This document shows, in pieces, positions 21,658 through 32,860 of a DNA stretch of 64,000 nucleotides. The stretch spans positions 1 through 64,000 of the forward strand of contig JAGFNX010000106.1 of the NCBI GenBank assembly GCA_017657125.1, read 5' to 3'. The notes below the pieces were generated by a model. The model was not told the DNA's origin. It was given only the letters and a program-made list of their open reading frames with translations, and ran no database searches. The number at the start of each line of letters is the position of its first letter. Position 1 is the stretch's first letter. A program made the translations under genes and the position numbers. This DNA comes from Scopulariopsis brevicaulis. Taxonomy: Eukaryota; Ascomycota; Sordariomycetes; Microascales; Microascaceae.

Positions 21658-23613
21658 TTACCTCCTCCGCCCAGGTCGCTGCTGCGCCGCCTGGTGCCTA
21701 GCCAACTCCTCGGGTACCCTCGAGACGGGGCTCTTGGAAATCATCTGCCGCAGCTCATACAGCACGTCGTTGTCCTCGGGGCCCAGGAACGTAATGGCGA
21801 TACCGCTCTTGCCCGCACGACCCGTACGACCAATACGATGCGTGTAGCTCTCGAGCGAGTGCGCCATGTTGAAGTTCATGACGAGGCTCACATCCGGCAC
21901 GTCGATACCACGCCCAGCCAGGTCCGTGGCGACGAGCACGTCGGTGCGGCCCTCGCGCGCGTCCTTGAGCGCCTCCTCACGTTGCTGCTGCGTCTTGCCA
22001 CTGTGTAGTGTCGCCGTGTTCCAGCCCATGCGGCGGATGGCCTTTGCGATGGCATCGCAGTTGTGCTTGACGTTGACGAAGACGATGACGGGGGACTTGA
22101 GGTCCGGGTCCGAGAGAATGCCCTCCAGGCGCTTGAGGCGCTTCGATTCGCCGGAGACGAACTCCACGCGCTGCTCCACAGTGTCGACGGCCTCGTCCGA
22201 GGCACCGACCAGGACCGTCGCCGGCTGCCGGAGGTACTTGGCGGCGATCTTCTCGACGCGGGGCGACATGGTGGCTGTAAACATCATGGTTTGGCGCGGC
22301 GGCAGCCCAGCGCCGAGTGCGGGGTTGAAGCTGGGGAGATGGATGCCGTCCGGGCCGTCCACGTCGTCGGGTTGCCCCTCTATCGATGGCAGGGCATTGA
22401 GGATCTTGGTCATGGGCTCCTCGAAGCCCATGTCTATCATGCGGTCCGCCTCGTCCATGACTAGGTAGCAGCAGCGGTGGAACACGACGAACTGGTTCTC
22501 GATGCAGTCCACCAGACGACCCGGCGTCGCAACGACGATGTGCGCGCCGGCCTGGAGCGCGATGGCCTGCTGATCAAGCGAGTGGCCACCGACAATGCAC
22601 ACGACGCTGAAGCCAAACGGCTCGGCGAATATCCTCGCCTCCTTCTCGATCTGCTGCGCCAGTTCTCGAGTCGGCGCCAGTATAAGCGCGTAGGGCCCAT
22701 CGCTCATGTTGTATTCCGTGAGCGGTGGTAGCTGTGAGATGAAGACTAGAAGGGGTAGGACGAAGGCCAGCGTCTTTCCTGAACCGGTCTTCGCCACGCC
22801 AATGACGTCCCTGCGTTTCAGGGCAATAGGTATACTGGCTTGCTGGATGGGGGTCGGATCCTGGAAGTTCCGACGAGAAAGAGTACTGAGAATCGACGAG
22901 GGCAGGCCAGATTCCTGCCAGTTCCGCATGGGGTTTGGCAGACTGGAGCCCTTGATGGTGATGCCCGACTTGTCCTTGAAGAGCCGCCAGTCGCGGTCGT
23001 TCATCTCACCCAGCGACTTGTTCACCCAGTTCTTCGTGCGCCCCAGCAGGCGATCATCTTCCGCCTTTTTCCGCTGCCGCTCGTCGTAGAACCGCTGCAT
23101 GTGGGCATCGGCCCTCTCGCGGCCGTGTATCTCCTCGAGCATCCTCGCCTGGCTCTTCGCCTTCGCCTCCGCGTACTCTCCATAGCCTAGGGGCCACTTG
23201 CCCGAGTCCTTCGGCATGTCCCCGTCCTCATCGTCCGCGCGCGTCGTGTCGTCTAGGGGGTCCCAGTCAAAGTTGAACTCCTTCGCGCCCCGCCTCCGTT
23301 TCCGCGGCGAGAACGTCGAGTGCTTGTTAACGTCCGGTCCGAGGTACCGCGTCGCAAAGTTGAGCTGGTCGATCTCTTCGGCCGTAAGCTTCTGTCCCGG
23401 CTTCTTTATGGGGCGCCGGAAGCGATGCGCGATCTCGTCCTTGACCTTCTCCTCCTCCTCATGCCTCCGTTTCCTCTTCTCTCGCTCGTCCGCTTGCCGT
23501 CGTTCCGCATCCTCTTTTTCTCGCTCCTCGCGTTCTTTCTTCTGCTGGTCGAGCTTCTCGCGCTCCCGCTTAGGGATGAAGCGGATCTTTGGGAGACCGT
23601 TTTGAGTGTTCAT
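21658..23613 (-). CDS. PRP28: DEAD-box pre-mRNA splicing helicase PRP28
   Basis: An ATP-dependent RNA helicase of the U5 snRNP that displaces U1 from the 5' splice site during spliceosome activation. It is intronless and 651 residues long. The N-terminal 200 residues are charged coiled coil, then the line NWQESGLPSSILSTLSRRNF leads into the Q motif. Helicase motifs in order: AKTGSGKT, PTRELAQQ, TPGRLVD, VMDEADRMIDMGFE, TATMSPRVE, VATDLAGRGIDVP and HRIGRTGRAGKSG. Motif III as TAT is normal for this subfamily. The N-terminus is a little shorter than in other filamentous fungi; I found no good upstream exon. It diverges from mL59 across 369 bases. Confidence 0.94.
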   Translation of the reverse strand: MNTQNGLPKIRFIPKREREKLDQQKKEREEREKEDAERRQADEREKRKRRHEEEEKVKDEIAHRFRRPIKKPGQKLTAEEIDQLNFATRYLGPDVNKHSTFSPRKRRRGAKEFNFDWDPLDDTTRADDEDGDMPKDSGKWPLGYGEYAEAKAKSQARMLEEIHGRERADAHMQRFYDERQRKKAEDDRLLGRTKNWVNKSLGEMNDRDWRLFKDKSGITIKGSSLPNPMRNWQESGLPSSILSTLSRRNFQDPTPIQQASIPIALKRRDVIGVAKTGSGKTLAFVLPLLVFISQLPPLTEYNMSDGPYALILAPTRELAQQIEKEARIFAEPFGFSVVCIVGGHSLDQQAIALQAGAHIVVATPGRLVDCIENQFVVFHRCCYLVMDEADRMIDMGFEEPMTKILNALPSIEGQPDDVDGPDGIHLPSFNPALGAGLPPRQTMMFTATMSPRVEKIAAKYLRQPATVLVGASDEAVDTVEQRVEFVSGESKRLKRLEGILSDPDLKSPVIVFVNVKHNCDAIAKAIRRMGWNTATLHSGKTQQQREEALKDAREGRTDVLVATDLAGRGIDVPDVSLVMNFNMAHSLESYTHRIGRTGRAGKSGIAITFLGPEDNDVLYELRQMISKSPVSRVPEELARHQAAQQRPGRRR

Positions 23614-23982
23614 CTCGGAATATTAGAGAAAGTAGTAGAGGAGTGTAAGAAGAACGGCTGGTAGTGCGTCGCATCATTCCAGCCTTGTCGCAAAGGACCC
23701 GAGACCCACGAACCTGTATTATGTAATCATATAAGCAGGGGTGCGACGAATCTGTTATGTAAGCACGCCTCGCACCCGGCCCATGGCCTTAGAACTTTTT
23801 GTTGCGCGAACGCCGAATCTCGAAGTCAGAGCGGACGAGATAGGTCACGACTCGAAGCGACGAGCAGCAGAATCGAACTTTCCAAGCCGCCCAGCGGACA
23901 AGGGCCCCTCCCGACTCGAACGACAAGCCAAAAACAGCCCGAGAGAAAAAGCCGGCACACCGTCCCACCCGGCGCCGCGACC
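23614..23982. promoter_or_regulatory. Divergent promoter region between PRP28 and mL59
   Basis: Only 369 bases separate the two start codons, so both promoters are compact or shared. An upstream ATG at 23782-23784 precedes the mL59 start. No site I can name. Confidence 0.5.
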
Positions 23983-24608
23983 ATGTCTTCCTCCAAGGAG
24001 CTCGTCAACCTCGCCAAGTCGCTCCCCACGCAGCTCCAGCGCTTCTTCGCGCGGTACCCCCCCGCGGCGATCCTGCCCCCGGCGGCGGACGGATCGGAGC
24101 CCCCGAAGACGGCGTACCAGCTCGACCGGCCGAGCCCGTTCCGGTTCTGGAAGCACCCCGAGACGGGGAAATGGCAGGACCCGGTGTACTCGATGAGGCG
24201 GCAGGCGGAGCTGGTCAAGATGGCCAAGGCGAATGGCGTTGAGGATCTGCTTCCTGAGACGACGAAGGGGTCGGAGTATAAGCTGGCGAGGAGGGTTGAG
24301 TTCGGGTTGAGGGTTAAGGGTACGGGTGTTGGGCAGAGAGTCAAGGGTCACGCACACGAGCGCCAGATCATGGCGAAGTACGTTTCGGCATTTCACTCAG
24401 TCTTTGGAGATACACCGTATGGCTGGGTTGCTAACTTCATTGGTGCAGGATGCAGAAGAGGAGAGAGGCCATGCTGGAGATGCCCAAGCTTATCAAGGAG
24501 TGGAAGAGGGTAGGTCTTTCCGTTCAGCCCCACGATATTCTCCTCGCGTACGTGATACTAACAGACCAACAGACTGGAAAGCGCAACTGGACCAAGTTCC
24601 CCAAATAA
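23983..24608 (+). CDS. MRPL25: Mitochondrial large-subunit ribosomal protein mL59 (MRPL25)
   Basis: A fungal-specific protein of the mitochondrial 54S ribosomal subunit. Exons are 23983-24377, 24449-24509 and 24573-24608, 163 residues. The last exon of 36 bases adds TGKRNWTKFPK; its acceptor follows a textbook TACTAAC branch site about 15 bases upstream. The protein is basic, with PFRFWKHPETGKWQDPVYS and YSMRRQAELVKMAKANG, which match the MRPL25/mL59 family. There is no long cleavable presequence, as is usual for this protein. It diverges from PRP28, giving a close pair of RNA-related genes. Confidence 0.88.
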
Positions 24609-25318
24609 TCGGAACGCTCATTGGGCACGTCGGCTGCGGGCCGTGTATTATACGCCGATTTCGATCGGCCTCCTAGATCTTGATATACCAACTAGATGTA
24701 TGAATAAAGGGCTCGGCTGGGAAGCACAAAGTGGTCTTGGGACCCTCGTTGTACTGTGACGTGTATCAGGTTGTGGTGCAAAGCTGATAAGAGGACGTGT
24801 TCTGCTCAGCGGGTGGGAAAGCGAAATGGGATCCGAGCTCGATGAGCGTGGTTGCTTTGCACTTGCTTCTCCTGAGCCTGCTTCGTCAACCGCTGAGCTG
24901 TGCGTTATAGAATTGCATCCCTCACCTCAAGCCCTGTAGTATGTAGCATCACTTTCGTATATTTGTCTCACATGCCCGTGCGGAGAGATCTCAAGCCTGT
25001 ATATCCAAAAACACCAGCATAACCGTTGTTGTAAAAAAACCCCGAGTTTGTATAAATATCTCATGAAGCCGCTCGCCCCTGAGGCGAAGATGTGAGTAGC
25101 CCTTTGTATATGCTTAAGCCAGATGTAAATCGCATCGCCTACCGCTATGGTGTTCTGCGGGAAATTTATGTTAAGGAGTCTAAACGCCGCGCCCAAGATA
25201 GCTTCACCCTAACTCACCTTCACCACCCCGCCAAAACTCTGACCTCACCACCACCAACACTCCACGGTTAACATCACCACCCAGCAACCCACATCCTCAA
25301 ACCCCCGACACCACCACC
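24609..25318. promoter_or_regulatory. mL59 3' flank and DPH4 promoter region
   Basis: About 700 bases between two plus-strand genes. The last 100 bases before DPH4 are strongly C/A-rich, typical of a fungal leader. No gene visible. Confidence 0.4.
24703..24708 (+). terminator. Candidate poly(A) signal of mL59
   Basis: AATAAA lies 95 bases after the mL59 stop codon, in an AT-richer stretch. Confidence 0.45.
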
Positions 25319-25807
25319 ATGACAGCAGACCCCTTCCCCCAACCGACCCACTACGCCATCCTCGCCCTAACCCCCTCCCTCCTAACCACAACCCCCAACC
25401 CCGCGGCACTCCTAAAACAAGCCTACCACCGCGCCCTCCTCCAGAACCACCCGGACAAGCACCGCTCTTCAAGCACAACCTACACCGTCGACCAAATCTC
25501 AGCCGCCTACCGCACGCTATCTTCCCCGGAGCTCCGGCACGCCTACGACGCGGAGCTGAGGGCCGGGGCGTCCGCCGCCGCGGGGGGCGAGGAGTTTCGG
25601 ACCGGCGTCGAGACGGTGGATCTGGATGATCTAGACTATGACGAGGGGGAGGGGACGTGGTATCGGGGCTGTAGGTGCGGGAATGAGAGGGGGTTCAGCT
25701 TTGGGGAGGGGGACCTCGAGGGGGCGGAGAGGGAGGGCGAGGTCGTTGTGGGCTGCTCCGATTGTAGCCTGTGGTTAAGGGTTCACTTTGCCGTTGTGGA
25801 GGAATGA
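25319..25807 (+). CDS. DPH4: Diphthamide biosynthesis J-protein DPH4
   Basis: A cytosolic J-domain and CSL-zinc-finger protein needed, with DPH1-DPH3, for the first step of diphthamide formation on elongation factor 2. One exon, 162 residues. The J domain starts at THYAILAL and has the HPD triad at 44-46 in NHPDKHR. The CSL/DPH zinc region follows an acidic linker: TWYRGCRCGNERGFSF, then GCSDCSLWLRV, supplying CxC and CxxC zinc ligands. The order J domain then DPH finger is diagnostic. The linker between them is unusually rich in Ala/Gly. The 3' neighbour is the convergent 14-3-3 gene. Confidence 0.93.
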   Translation: MTADPFPQPTHYAILALTPSLLTTTPNPAALLKQAYHRALLQNHPDKHRSSSTTYTVDQISAAYRTLSSPELRHAYDAELRAGASAAAGGEEFRTGVETVDLDDLDYDEGEGTWYRGCRCGNERGFSFGEGDLEGAEREGEVVVGCSDCSLWLRVHFAVVEE

Positions 25808-26437
25808 CTGGGACTCTGGGTCTATTGGGTCCGCAAGTGGTGGATAGGATTTCATCGGAGGACGGCGATAGGGGGATGTCTGCATTTATGATACCACGAC
25901 CGCAAAGAATCGACTCGGCTTAGGGGAGCAATAGACGAAATTTCTCGGACACACGTTAGACCACGAGTACATGTATTTCCAACAGTCAATCGGACTCGCA
26001 ATATAGGACAAGCATCTCACTTCTACGGCATGAAGAAGGTGAAGGGCAAGCTAACGTGCGTGGTATCGTGCCTGCCAACACCAAGCACACCAGTACTAAA
26101 TGTTTTATTTTCCTCAAGTCCAGACGGGTCCAGGATTAAGAGCCATCTAAGAGAATAAAGCACCCCTCGAATCTGGCCTCCAAACATGCTCCCTCTCCGC
26201 AACCCACTCTCGCCGGTTGCCGGGCGAGCTTCGCAGTACAGGCAGGGGCGTCTGTGTGCGTGAAGCAGGGGAATAAAACAAACCTCGCCCCGAAAAGAAA
26301 CGTCTTCTTGTGTATTTGCCTAATCGATGCCGAAGCGTACAAAACAAAGAAACTCAAAGTCCACACTCCGTAGACACCAAGCCACCACCCGTTTTCTGAC
26401 CGTGACCGAAAGTAAAAAGGGTCGCTTCAAGACCAGC
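25808..26437. other. Convergent 3' region between DPH4 and 14-3-3
   Basis: About 630 bases that should hold both 3' UTRs. A TTTATT at 26104-26109 is AATAAA on the minus strand, about 330 bases after the 14-3-3 stop, and is a candidate poly(A) signal for that gene. Confidence 0.45.
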
Positions 26438-27537
26438 TTACTCCGCGGCGGGCTTAGGCTCCTCAGAAGCCGAGGCGGCGGGGGCCTCGGCCGCAGACTC
26501 GGCCTCCTTGGGCGCCGGCGCGCCCTCGCCCTGGCCAGTGGTCTCGGCCTCGGACGAAGTCCAGAGGGTCTAGAGTTGGTGTTAGCAATCTGCGCCGTAG
26601 GCCTCGAAGAACAGTCCAAGTCGTGCTACTTACCAGGTTGTCACGGAGGAGCTGCATGATGAGAGTCGAGTCCTTGTAGCTCTCCTCGCTCAGGGTATCG
26701 AGCTCTGAAGTACACGTTAGTATTGGCGCCAGATAGCATGAAACACGCAAGATCACTCACCGGCAATGGCATCATCAAAGGCCTGCTTGGCAAGGTGGCA
26801 AGCCTGGTCGGGAGCATTGAGGATCTCGTAGTAGAAGACCGAGAAGTTGAGGGCGAGGCCGAGACGGATGGGGTGGGTCGGGGGAAGCTCCGTCTGGGCA
26901 ACCTCGGTGGCGGCCTTGTAGGCGTCAAGAGACTTGTCGGCCGCGTCCTTGCGCGTGTCGCCGACGGCGAACTCGGCGAGGTAGCGGTGGTAGTCACCCT
27001 TCCTGTTTCATGTGTTAGAAGTGCAACACGGCGACGCGACGAGCCAACTCGTCGCTGATGTGCGGGGTACGATCAGAGACAGGGCGTTTTACGTACATCT
27101 TGTGGTAGAACACCTTGGACTCTCCCGACGTCGCGGAGGGGATCAGGTGCTTGTCGAGAACCTCGAGGATGTCATCGCAGATCTTGGCAAGTTCCGTCTC
27201 GATCTTGATGCGGTACTCCTTGATCAGGCCAACCTGAGAAGAGTTGCCCTTCGACTCCTCCTTCTGCTCGATAGAAGTGACGATCCTCCACGAGGCACGG
27301 CGGGCGCCAATGACGTTCTTGTAGGCGACGGACAGGAGGTTGCGCTCCTCGACGGTGAGGTCCCGGTCCTCAGAAGCGACGACCTTCATGTTCTCGACCA
27401 TCTCTGCAGGCGGGCGCAAGATGTCATCAGCCACGGTGTCGCCTCCGACGGGCCTCTCGGTAGATGATCAACGTACCCTCGTAGCGCTCAGCCTGCTCGG
27501 CGAGCTTGGCGAGATAGACAGCATCGTCTTGAGCCAT
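26438..27537 (-). CDS. 14-3-3 protein (BMH type)
   Basis: A dimeric phosphoserine/phosphothreonine-binding adaptor that controls many kinases and transcription factors. Exons on the minus strand are 27537-27477, 27403-27097, 27002-26761, 26704-26634 and 26569-26438, 270 residues. Signatures are visible: ERNLLSVAYKNVIGARRASW, GDYHRYLAEF, LGLALNFSVFYYEILN and LSEESYKDSTLIMQLLRDNL. The phosphopeptide-binding Lys and Arg of helices 3 and 5 are retained. The C-terminal tail after LTLWTSSEAE is acidic and Ala/Pro-rich, longer than in animals, as is usual in fungi. Exons 1 and 4 are short (61 and 71 bases). A likely leader intron lies just upstream. Which paralog it is (BMH1 or BMH2 type) cannot be told. 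Confidence 0.96.
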
Positions 27538-29800
27538 GGTTGCTGATTTATCGGGTGTTATTTCCTGCAATTCGAATAGAGTTAGCAGACTGGCTCGGAT
27601 GGCGCGAACGCTCGTGTGCGGTTGATTGGCGTCGGAGAAATGAAGGCTGAGTCGCAAGTGGGAACCGGTAACGGGCAAATGGGGATGGGCAGGCCGCTGG
27701 GTCGGAGTGGGGTTTCAGAGTCACGAGACGGTCCGCGTTCGACTCGCCGCCAGTCGACCCCGTGAATGGAGAGATGGAATGCGCGACTGTCGTGCCAGAA
27801 GCGTGGACGGTCCGGGCAAGGGAATGGAGGTTTGAGGAGATTATCGAGTGCTGAGGCTGACCCCCGCTCGTGGTGGGGTCACAGCAATACGGCCGACAGC
27901 AAGGCGGTGGATGATAGGGGAGGTGCCGCGGCGTCGTTGGCTGCGCAAAGCAGTCGCTATCCCGGAATTTCTTTCCCGCGGAGTCGCCCGGTCACGGAGA
28001 GGTTGTCGGCGGAATGGCCAAGGGGGATTGATGAAGGGGTGGCGATGACGACAGCGGTTGAGGGGATGGGGTCCGAGCCGAACGGGGGCAGCCACGTACC
28101 TGAGAGGAGTTGGGAAATGGAGTGATGTCGATGCCTAGATCGCGGCGGCGCGCAGGATTTTAAAATTCGGAGAACGGCCTCGGTGGAGGAGAATGGAAGT
28201 GCGATGGTGGAGTTGGTGTTGAGGAGAGAACTGGGAGTTGGGGGATAATGGGGAAGGGAAAACAAGTAGCGGCGATGTGAGAGGGTTGGGATTGGTTTTC
28301 TTGCAAGGTAGAAATTGGGGCGGAGGAGGTGCGAGGGGTGAATGTACTTCCGGTGCTAACTTAGGTGCAGTGGTACATCTCCCAGCCTGGGGTGGTGGTC
28401 AGGCGGGTCACAGGCCGCTGAGATCCGGCCAGCAAAGGCCGGGTCTGGCACGGGGCCTCCCCCTGTTTACCGGCGCTATTTACTCGACTGCCCGCCGCAC
28501 GCTGGCATTATAATCTCGACTTCATGGACATCTCAGTTTTACCGCGATTCGGCTGTGTACGGAAAGCGCAGATAATTCTGGTGAAGCGCATGAAGGGTTT
28601 TCGCCGACGACCAGAGTACCCGACATGCTGTTTCCAACGTCGATTCCGGCAGGCTGCCTGCCTTGCCTTATCGCCATTTAGGACCCGTTTACCGGTTGTG
28701 GTACCCAAACCGTGAATTCGGCGGCACCTGCACAGGCCAAAATTCAACACGTCACTCCAAGTGTTTTTCGGCTCCCTTCACACCCCGACACCCCTCGACT
28801 GTTGTTGCCCCTCCTACCCCTCCATATCAGGGCTTCTCACGCCATATGGCGCCGGGTGACAACACTGCTTCGGCGAGCGTCCCCGCGTTTGTAGGAACTA
28901 AACAAGACACCCCGGGCAGCGCGGACACGACTTCTGTCGTTTGGTTGGGAAGGGGCAGCCTTGTGTAGATTCCGAAATGCTTTCGGTTCCCACATTCCTC
29001 GCAGGTGACGACAGTCCGCTATGAGATCAGGGCAGTGGCGGAGCCCCTCCCCTCGCCAGAACCTACCAGAACTCGATTGGTCATGCATCTCTGTACCCTC
29101 ACTGGCTGTATTTGACTTGACTCAATCCTCTCGAGATGTTTGGTTCTCTCCCCAGCCGTAGAGGCAAAACGGGCGGCATCGTCGTGGCTGCCTGGCGCGT
29201 GCTCGGTCTCCTGACCCTGAGACCCCGCAAAGGAGGCGAGACCAATGACGGCGCAGGATTAAGTCAGGACTCTGTGGTTCCCAGAACGCTGTCAAATGTA
29301 GCATGCGACGAGCTTCCACCCTATTGAAACAGAATTCCCATCCTGAACCCCTCAAATGCCCTGTAAACCACCGGCGCGGGCTTTGAACCCAAGACGCGCA
29401 ATGCTAAGAACGCTGGTGGGCCCTTAATCAAGCCTTCGTGACGATGACATCAACCCCCAGTAGCGCCTCTCCCGCCTTGCTTGCTTGCGGAGTGGGGAGC
29501 TCAGGGTGGGCTGCTCCGAAACGCCTGTCGAATCACGCCCAATCCAATGCTAGTGCGGTACATTACGTCACCCGTAACCTCCCCGCTAGGCAAGAGTATC
29601 CCCTTATCGGTCCACCAACGCGGCGCTTGCCGGACTCCTTGTAGCTCCCGGAACTCCCCATCAGGCGACCTGACCCGAGCTCTTCCTTCGCAAGGATAGG
29701 CCAGGACCATAAATACTGTCGTCAGCCACCCATCCATCCTTCGCTCCTCTCCGCTTCCCGACCACTCACATATCACAGCAAAGGCACACCCACATCAACA
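27538..29800. promoter_or_regulatory. Divergent region between 14-3-3 and the ATPase inhibitor
   Basis: About 2.26 kb between two start codons. The left part carries the 14-3-3 leader, its probable intron and promoter. The right end is the INH1 leader. The middle (28.5-29.7 kb) has only short frames without any familiar protein. No tRNA or repeat is seen. Confidence 0.4.
27565..28099 (-). other. Probable 535-base leader intron of the 14-3-3 gene
   Basis: On the minus strand a CAG|GTACGT donor begins at 28099. A pyrimidine-containing TTGCAG acceptor ends at 27565, 27 bases before the 14-3-3 ATG. Long leader introns are common in highly expressed fungal genes. Transcript data are needed to prove it; this is an inference from consensus sites. 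Confidence 0.45.
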
Positions 29801-30314
29801 ATGCTCCGAACAACGATCACCAAGGCCCCGCTCCGCGCTCCCGCCGCCTTCGCGCCCCGTGCTTTCTCGACGACCGCCAGGGCCATGGCTGAGGGTGACA
29901 CCGGGTCTCCCCGCCCTCACGGGGGGCCAGGGTAAGTCCCGCATCCCGATCCCCCATCTCGTTCCGGTTCCAATTGATCCGCGCCACCACCGGATCTGTA
30001 TGGCCTTCCCTGTCCTCGGTGTATCGGGCTGACGAATTGGTCTTCTACAGCGATGCGTTCCAGCGCCGTGAGAAGGGCGCCGAGGACTACGCCATCCGCC
30101 AGCGCGAGAAGGAAAAGCTCATGGAGCTCCGGAAGAAGCTCGACGAGCAGCAGACGCACCTCAAGAAGCTCTCCGATCACATGTAAGTCCTCTGATCCCC
30201 AAGCTCCCTTGCCCCCCTTCTATTTCAATGGAACACGTGTGGCTAACCATTGCCCCGGTACTTCCGGGTTCTAGCGATGAGATTACCAAGGACCAGGGCG
30301 GCGAGCAGAACTAG
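29801..30314 (+). CDS. INH1: Mitochondrial F1-ATPase inhibitor (IATP/INH1)
   Basis: A small matrix protein that blocks ATP hydrolysis by the F1 sector when the membrane potential collapses. Exons are 29801-29931, 30051-30182 and 30275-30314, 100 residues. The presequence MLRTTITKAPLRAPAAFAPR, followed by AFSTTARAMA, is a clear matrix-targeting signal with a likely cleavage near FST. The inhibitory core is GDAFQRREKGAEDYAIRQRE, then a basic coiled coil with EKEKLMELRKKLDEQQTHL that drives dimerisation. The Phe and the paired Arg of QRREK, important for F1 contact, are present. The C-terminus is short (DEITKDQGGEQN). The family is certain. Confidence 0.95.
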
Positions 30315-30671
30315 GTTAGGCAGAGGCGGACAGACGATACGAAGGGAACACATAGGCGGATATAAGGGTTTCCATCATTGGGAGATATCGAGGTTGCCGG
30401 CTCGCGATTTTCTACATACTCCCGGGAGACGCAACGGAATCATCACTCAGTACCTTGTTTCACCTCTCCAAACGCCCATTGAATTGTACTCATACATGCA
30501 ATAATCAACACGCAAAAATAATCGCGGCTGCAGAACCCGAAGAGACGTTGCCATTCTCCTCCAGTTACCATGCTGCCTATTGACCTTCCGACGACCCCGG
30601 CCAGGGCGTCCCACGCCGTTCATATCTCGTCACCGCGTATTTTCTACACCATTACTACAATTTCCCGTGAA
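30315..30671. other. Convergent 3' region between INH1 and NSP1
   Basis: About 360 bases that should hold both 3' UTRs. No feature recognised. Confidence 0.5.
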
Positions 30672-32860
30672 TCATTTCCTTCCCATGTAAGAGCGGTAGA
30701 AGCTCTCCGCCGCGTCGCTCTCCGCTATCCCCTGCTGCCCGCCGAGCGAGCCGTTCGCCTTCTGCGCGGCCGCGATCTTCGCCTGCACGGCGGCCGTGTT
30801 GGTGTCGATCCACTGCAGCTGGGATAGATGCCCGTTGAGGACCTTTACGATCTGGCTCACCTGATGTTCCAAAGCGGTTAGTATGTTGTGTTGCGCTGGA
30901 CACGTTGGAAAATATGGGGTAAACTCACGGGGTCCTCAGCGCGTGTGGTCTTGCTCAGCGCGCCGGAGACGTCATTTATCTCCTTGATCATCTTCGCCAA
31001 GTCCCTGCTCTTCTCGTCGAGATGCTGCGAGAGCTTCTCAGCCAGCTTGTAGGTCCGCTCCCTCTCCTGGTCGTGGCCGCCGAGCTGCTCGCCAGCCTGT
31101 CCGACCTGCTTGTTGATCATCTCGTTCACGTCCTCCTCGTACCGGTTCAGCCAGTTCTCGAGCTCGTCCTGCTGGCTCTCGACGCCCATCAGCTGCTTCT
31201 CGATCTCGTTGCTGGCTCGCTCCGCCTCGTAGGTGTTCAGGTAGAGCTTCTGGATCTTGTCCCCGTTCTCGACGAGGAGCCTGTCCCACTCGGCCACCTT
31301 GGTCGCCTGCTCCTTGAACTCCTTTTGGTACTTGGAGAGGTGCGAGGCCCATCGGGTGATGATGTCGTCCATGCTCTTGTTCTTCAACGTGGGGAGCCGC
31401 GAGGGCGGGCCAGAGGTCGAAGCACCGAGTGCGCTGGCACCGGCGGTCGTAGCGGCCGCTCCGCTTTGGTCCGCGGGCTTCGTGGTGGTGGCGGCCGCGC
31501 CTTCAGCGGGCTTGGCGCCGAACAAGCTGGCTCCCGGGGCCGTAGAGGCCGGTGCAGCCGTCGCTGGTGCAGCGGTCGAAGTAGTGCCGCCTGTCGCCGC
31601 TGGCGCAGACGACTGTGACGCAGGGGCCGCCGAGGCACCGCCGAAGAGCGACCCGGCTGGCTTGGCCGCGGCAGGCGCCGAAGTACCGGCAGGTGCCGCG
31701 GAGGTCGCAGCAGCAGCAGGGGGCTTCCCGAACAAGCCTCCGCTGGTAGTCGCAGCGGGCGTCGAGGAAGATGTGGTAGCGGCCGATGCACTGGCATTGC
31801 CGAACAAGCCGCCAGACGCCGGGGTAGTCGAGGCGGCGGGCGCGGTGGTATTCGCGGAGGTTGCCGCGGGGGCAGGCTTCGCGCCAAACAAGCCACCTCC
31901 TGCAGCTGGGGCGGCGGCGGGGGGCTGGGTCGTCGCCGTGGACTGAGCACCACCGCCAAAGAGGCTGGGTGTGGATGACGCGGTAGTGGCCGCCGGCTTC
32001 TGGCCGAAAAGCCCTCCACTGGTCGTCCCCGCAGGCTTGGCAGCGCCGGACGCACCCTGGCCAAAGAGGGAGGAAGTAGCGGTCCCAGAAGGCTGTGCCG
32101 CTGAAGAGGCGGGAGTGCTGCTGGCGGCACCACCACCGCCAAAGAGGGAAGGGGTCGAAGAAGGCTGAGACGAGGCCTGGGCACCACCCAGGGAGAGCGA
32201 CGGAGCTCCAGCAGGCGTCGTCGAAGTCAGGCCGCCGAACGAGGGCTTGGCGGGAGTCGCATGGGTCGCAGGCGTCGTAGATGCTCCTCCTCCTCCAAAC
32301 AACGAGGGGGCAGCGGCGCCCGAAGTAGCAGGAGTAGTAGAACTAGCTTGCGCACCACTCGCACCGCCGGCAGGCGTTGAGCCGCCGCCGAAGAGGCCAC
32401 CTGAGGACGTCGAAGGCGTCGCAGTGGAAGGCTTCCCAAAGAGACTCGGACCACCCGCCGCACCTCCGGCGGGGGCCCCAAATGCGCTTGAGCCGGTTTG
32501 ACCGCCGGTTGTGGGAGTAGACGAAGCATTTCCAAACATGCCACCAGAGCCTCCCGACGCGGCAGGCGTCGATCCGCCGCCGAAGAGACCGCCGCCACCT
32601 GTCGAGCTCGGCTGGCTGGATGGAGTCGTGGAGAACATCCCGCCGGGTTTGGGGGTAGCAGCACCGCTCTGGCCACCAAAAAGGGAGGGCGAGCCTGTCG
32701 CGGGTGCAGGCGTATTTCCTGCTGTCGAGCCGAATGAGAAGGACGATGCTCCACCGCTAGGCTTGCCAAAGAGTCCGCCGGAGGCTGGCGCTGTGGTGGA
32801 CGGATTGGTCTGGTTGTTCGAGGAAGGCGTAGAGCCGGTGTTTCCGAAGCTGAACGACAT
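30672..32860 (-). CDS. NSP1: Nucleoporin NSP1 (Nup62 type)
   Basis: A central-channel FG nucleoporin that forms the Nsp1-Nup57-Nup49 complex and the selective barrier of the nuclear pore. Exons on the minus strand are 32860-30929 and 30860-30672, 706 residues. I start at MSFSFGNTGSTPSSNNQ, in good context, although the frame is open further upstream. About 490 residues of low-complexity Ala/Thr/Ser/Pro sequence carry many FG units (GLFGKPSGG, SFSFGS, SLFGGG, GLFGNAS). The C-terminal third is the coiled-coil Nsp1_C domain, from KNKSMDDIITRWASHLSKYQ through NRYEEDVNEMINKQVGQAGEQ-like heptads to QIVKVLNGHLSQLQWIDTN. The short second exon completes that domain. The identification is secure; repeat number may vary between strains. 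Confidence 0.95.

Noticed and set aside
21658..23613. TAT instead of SAT in PRP28 motif III as a defect
   Set aside because: TAT is the normal motif III in the PRP28 subfamily.
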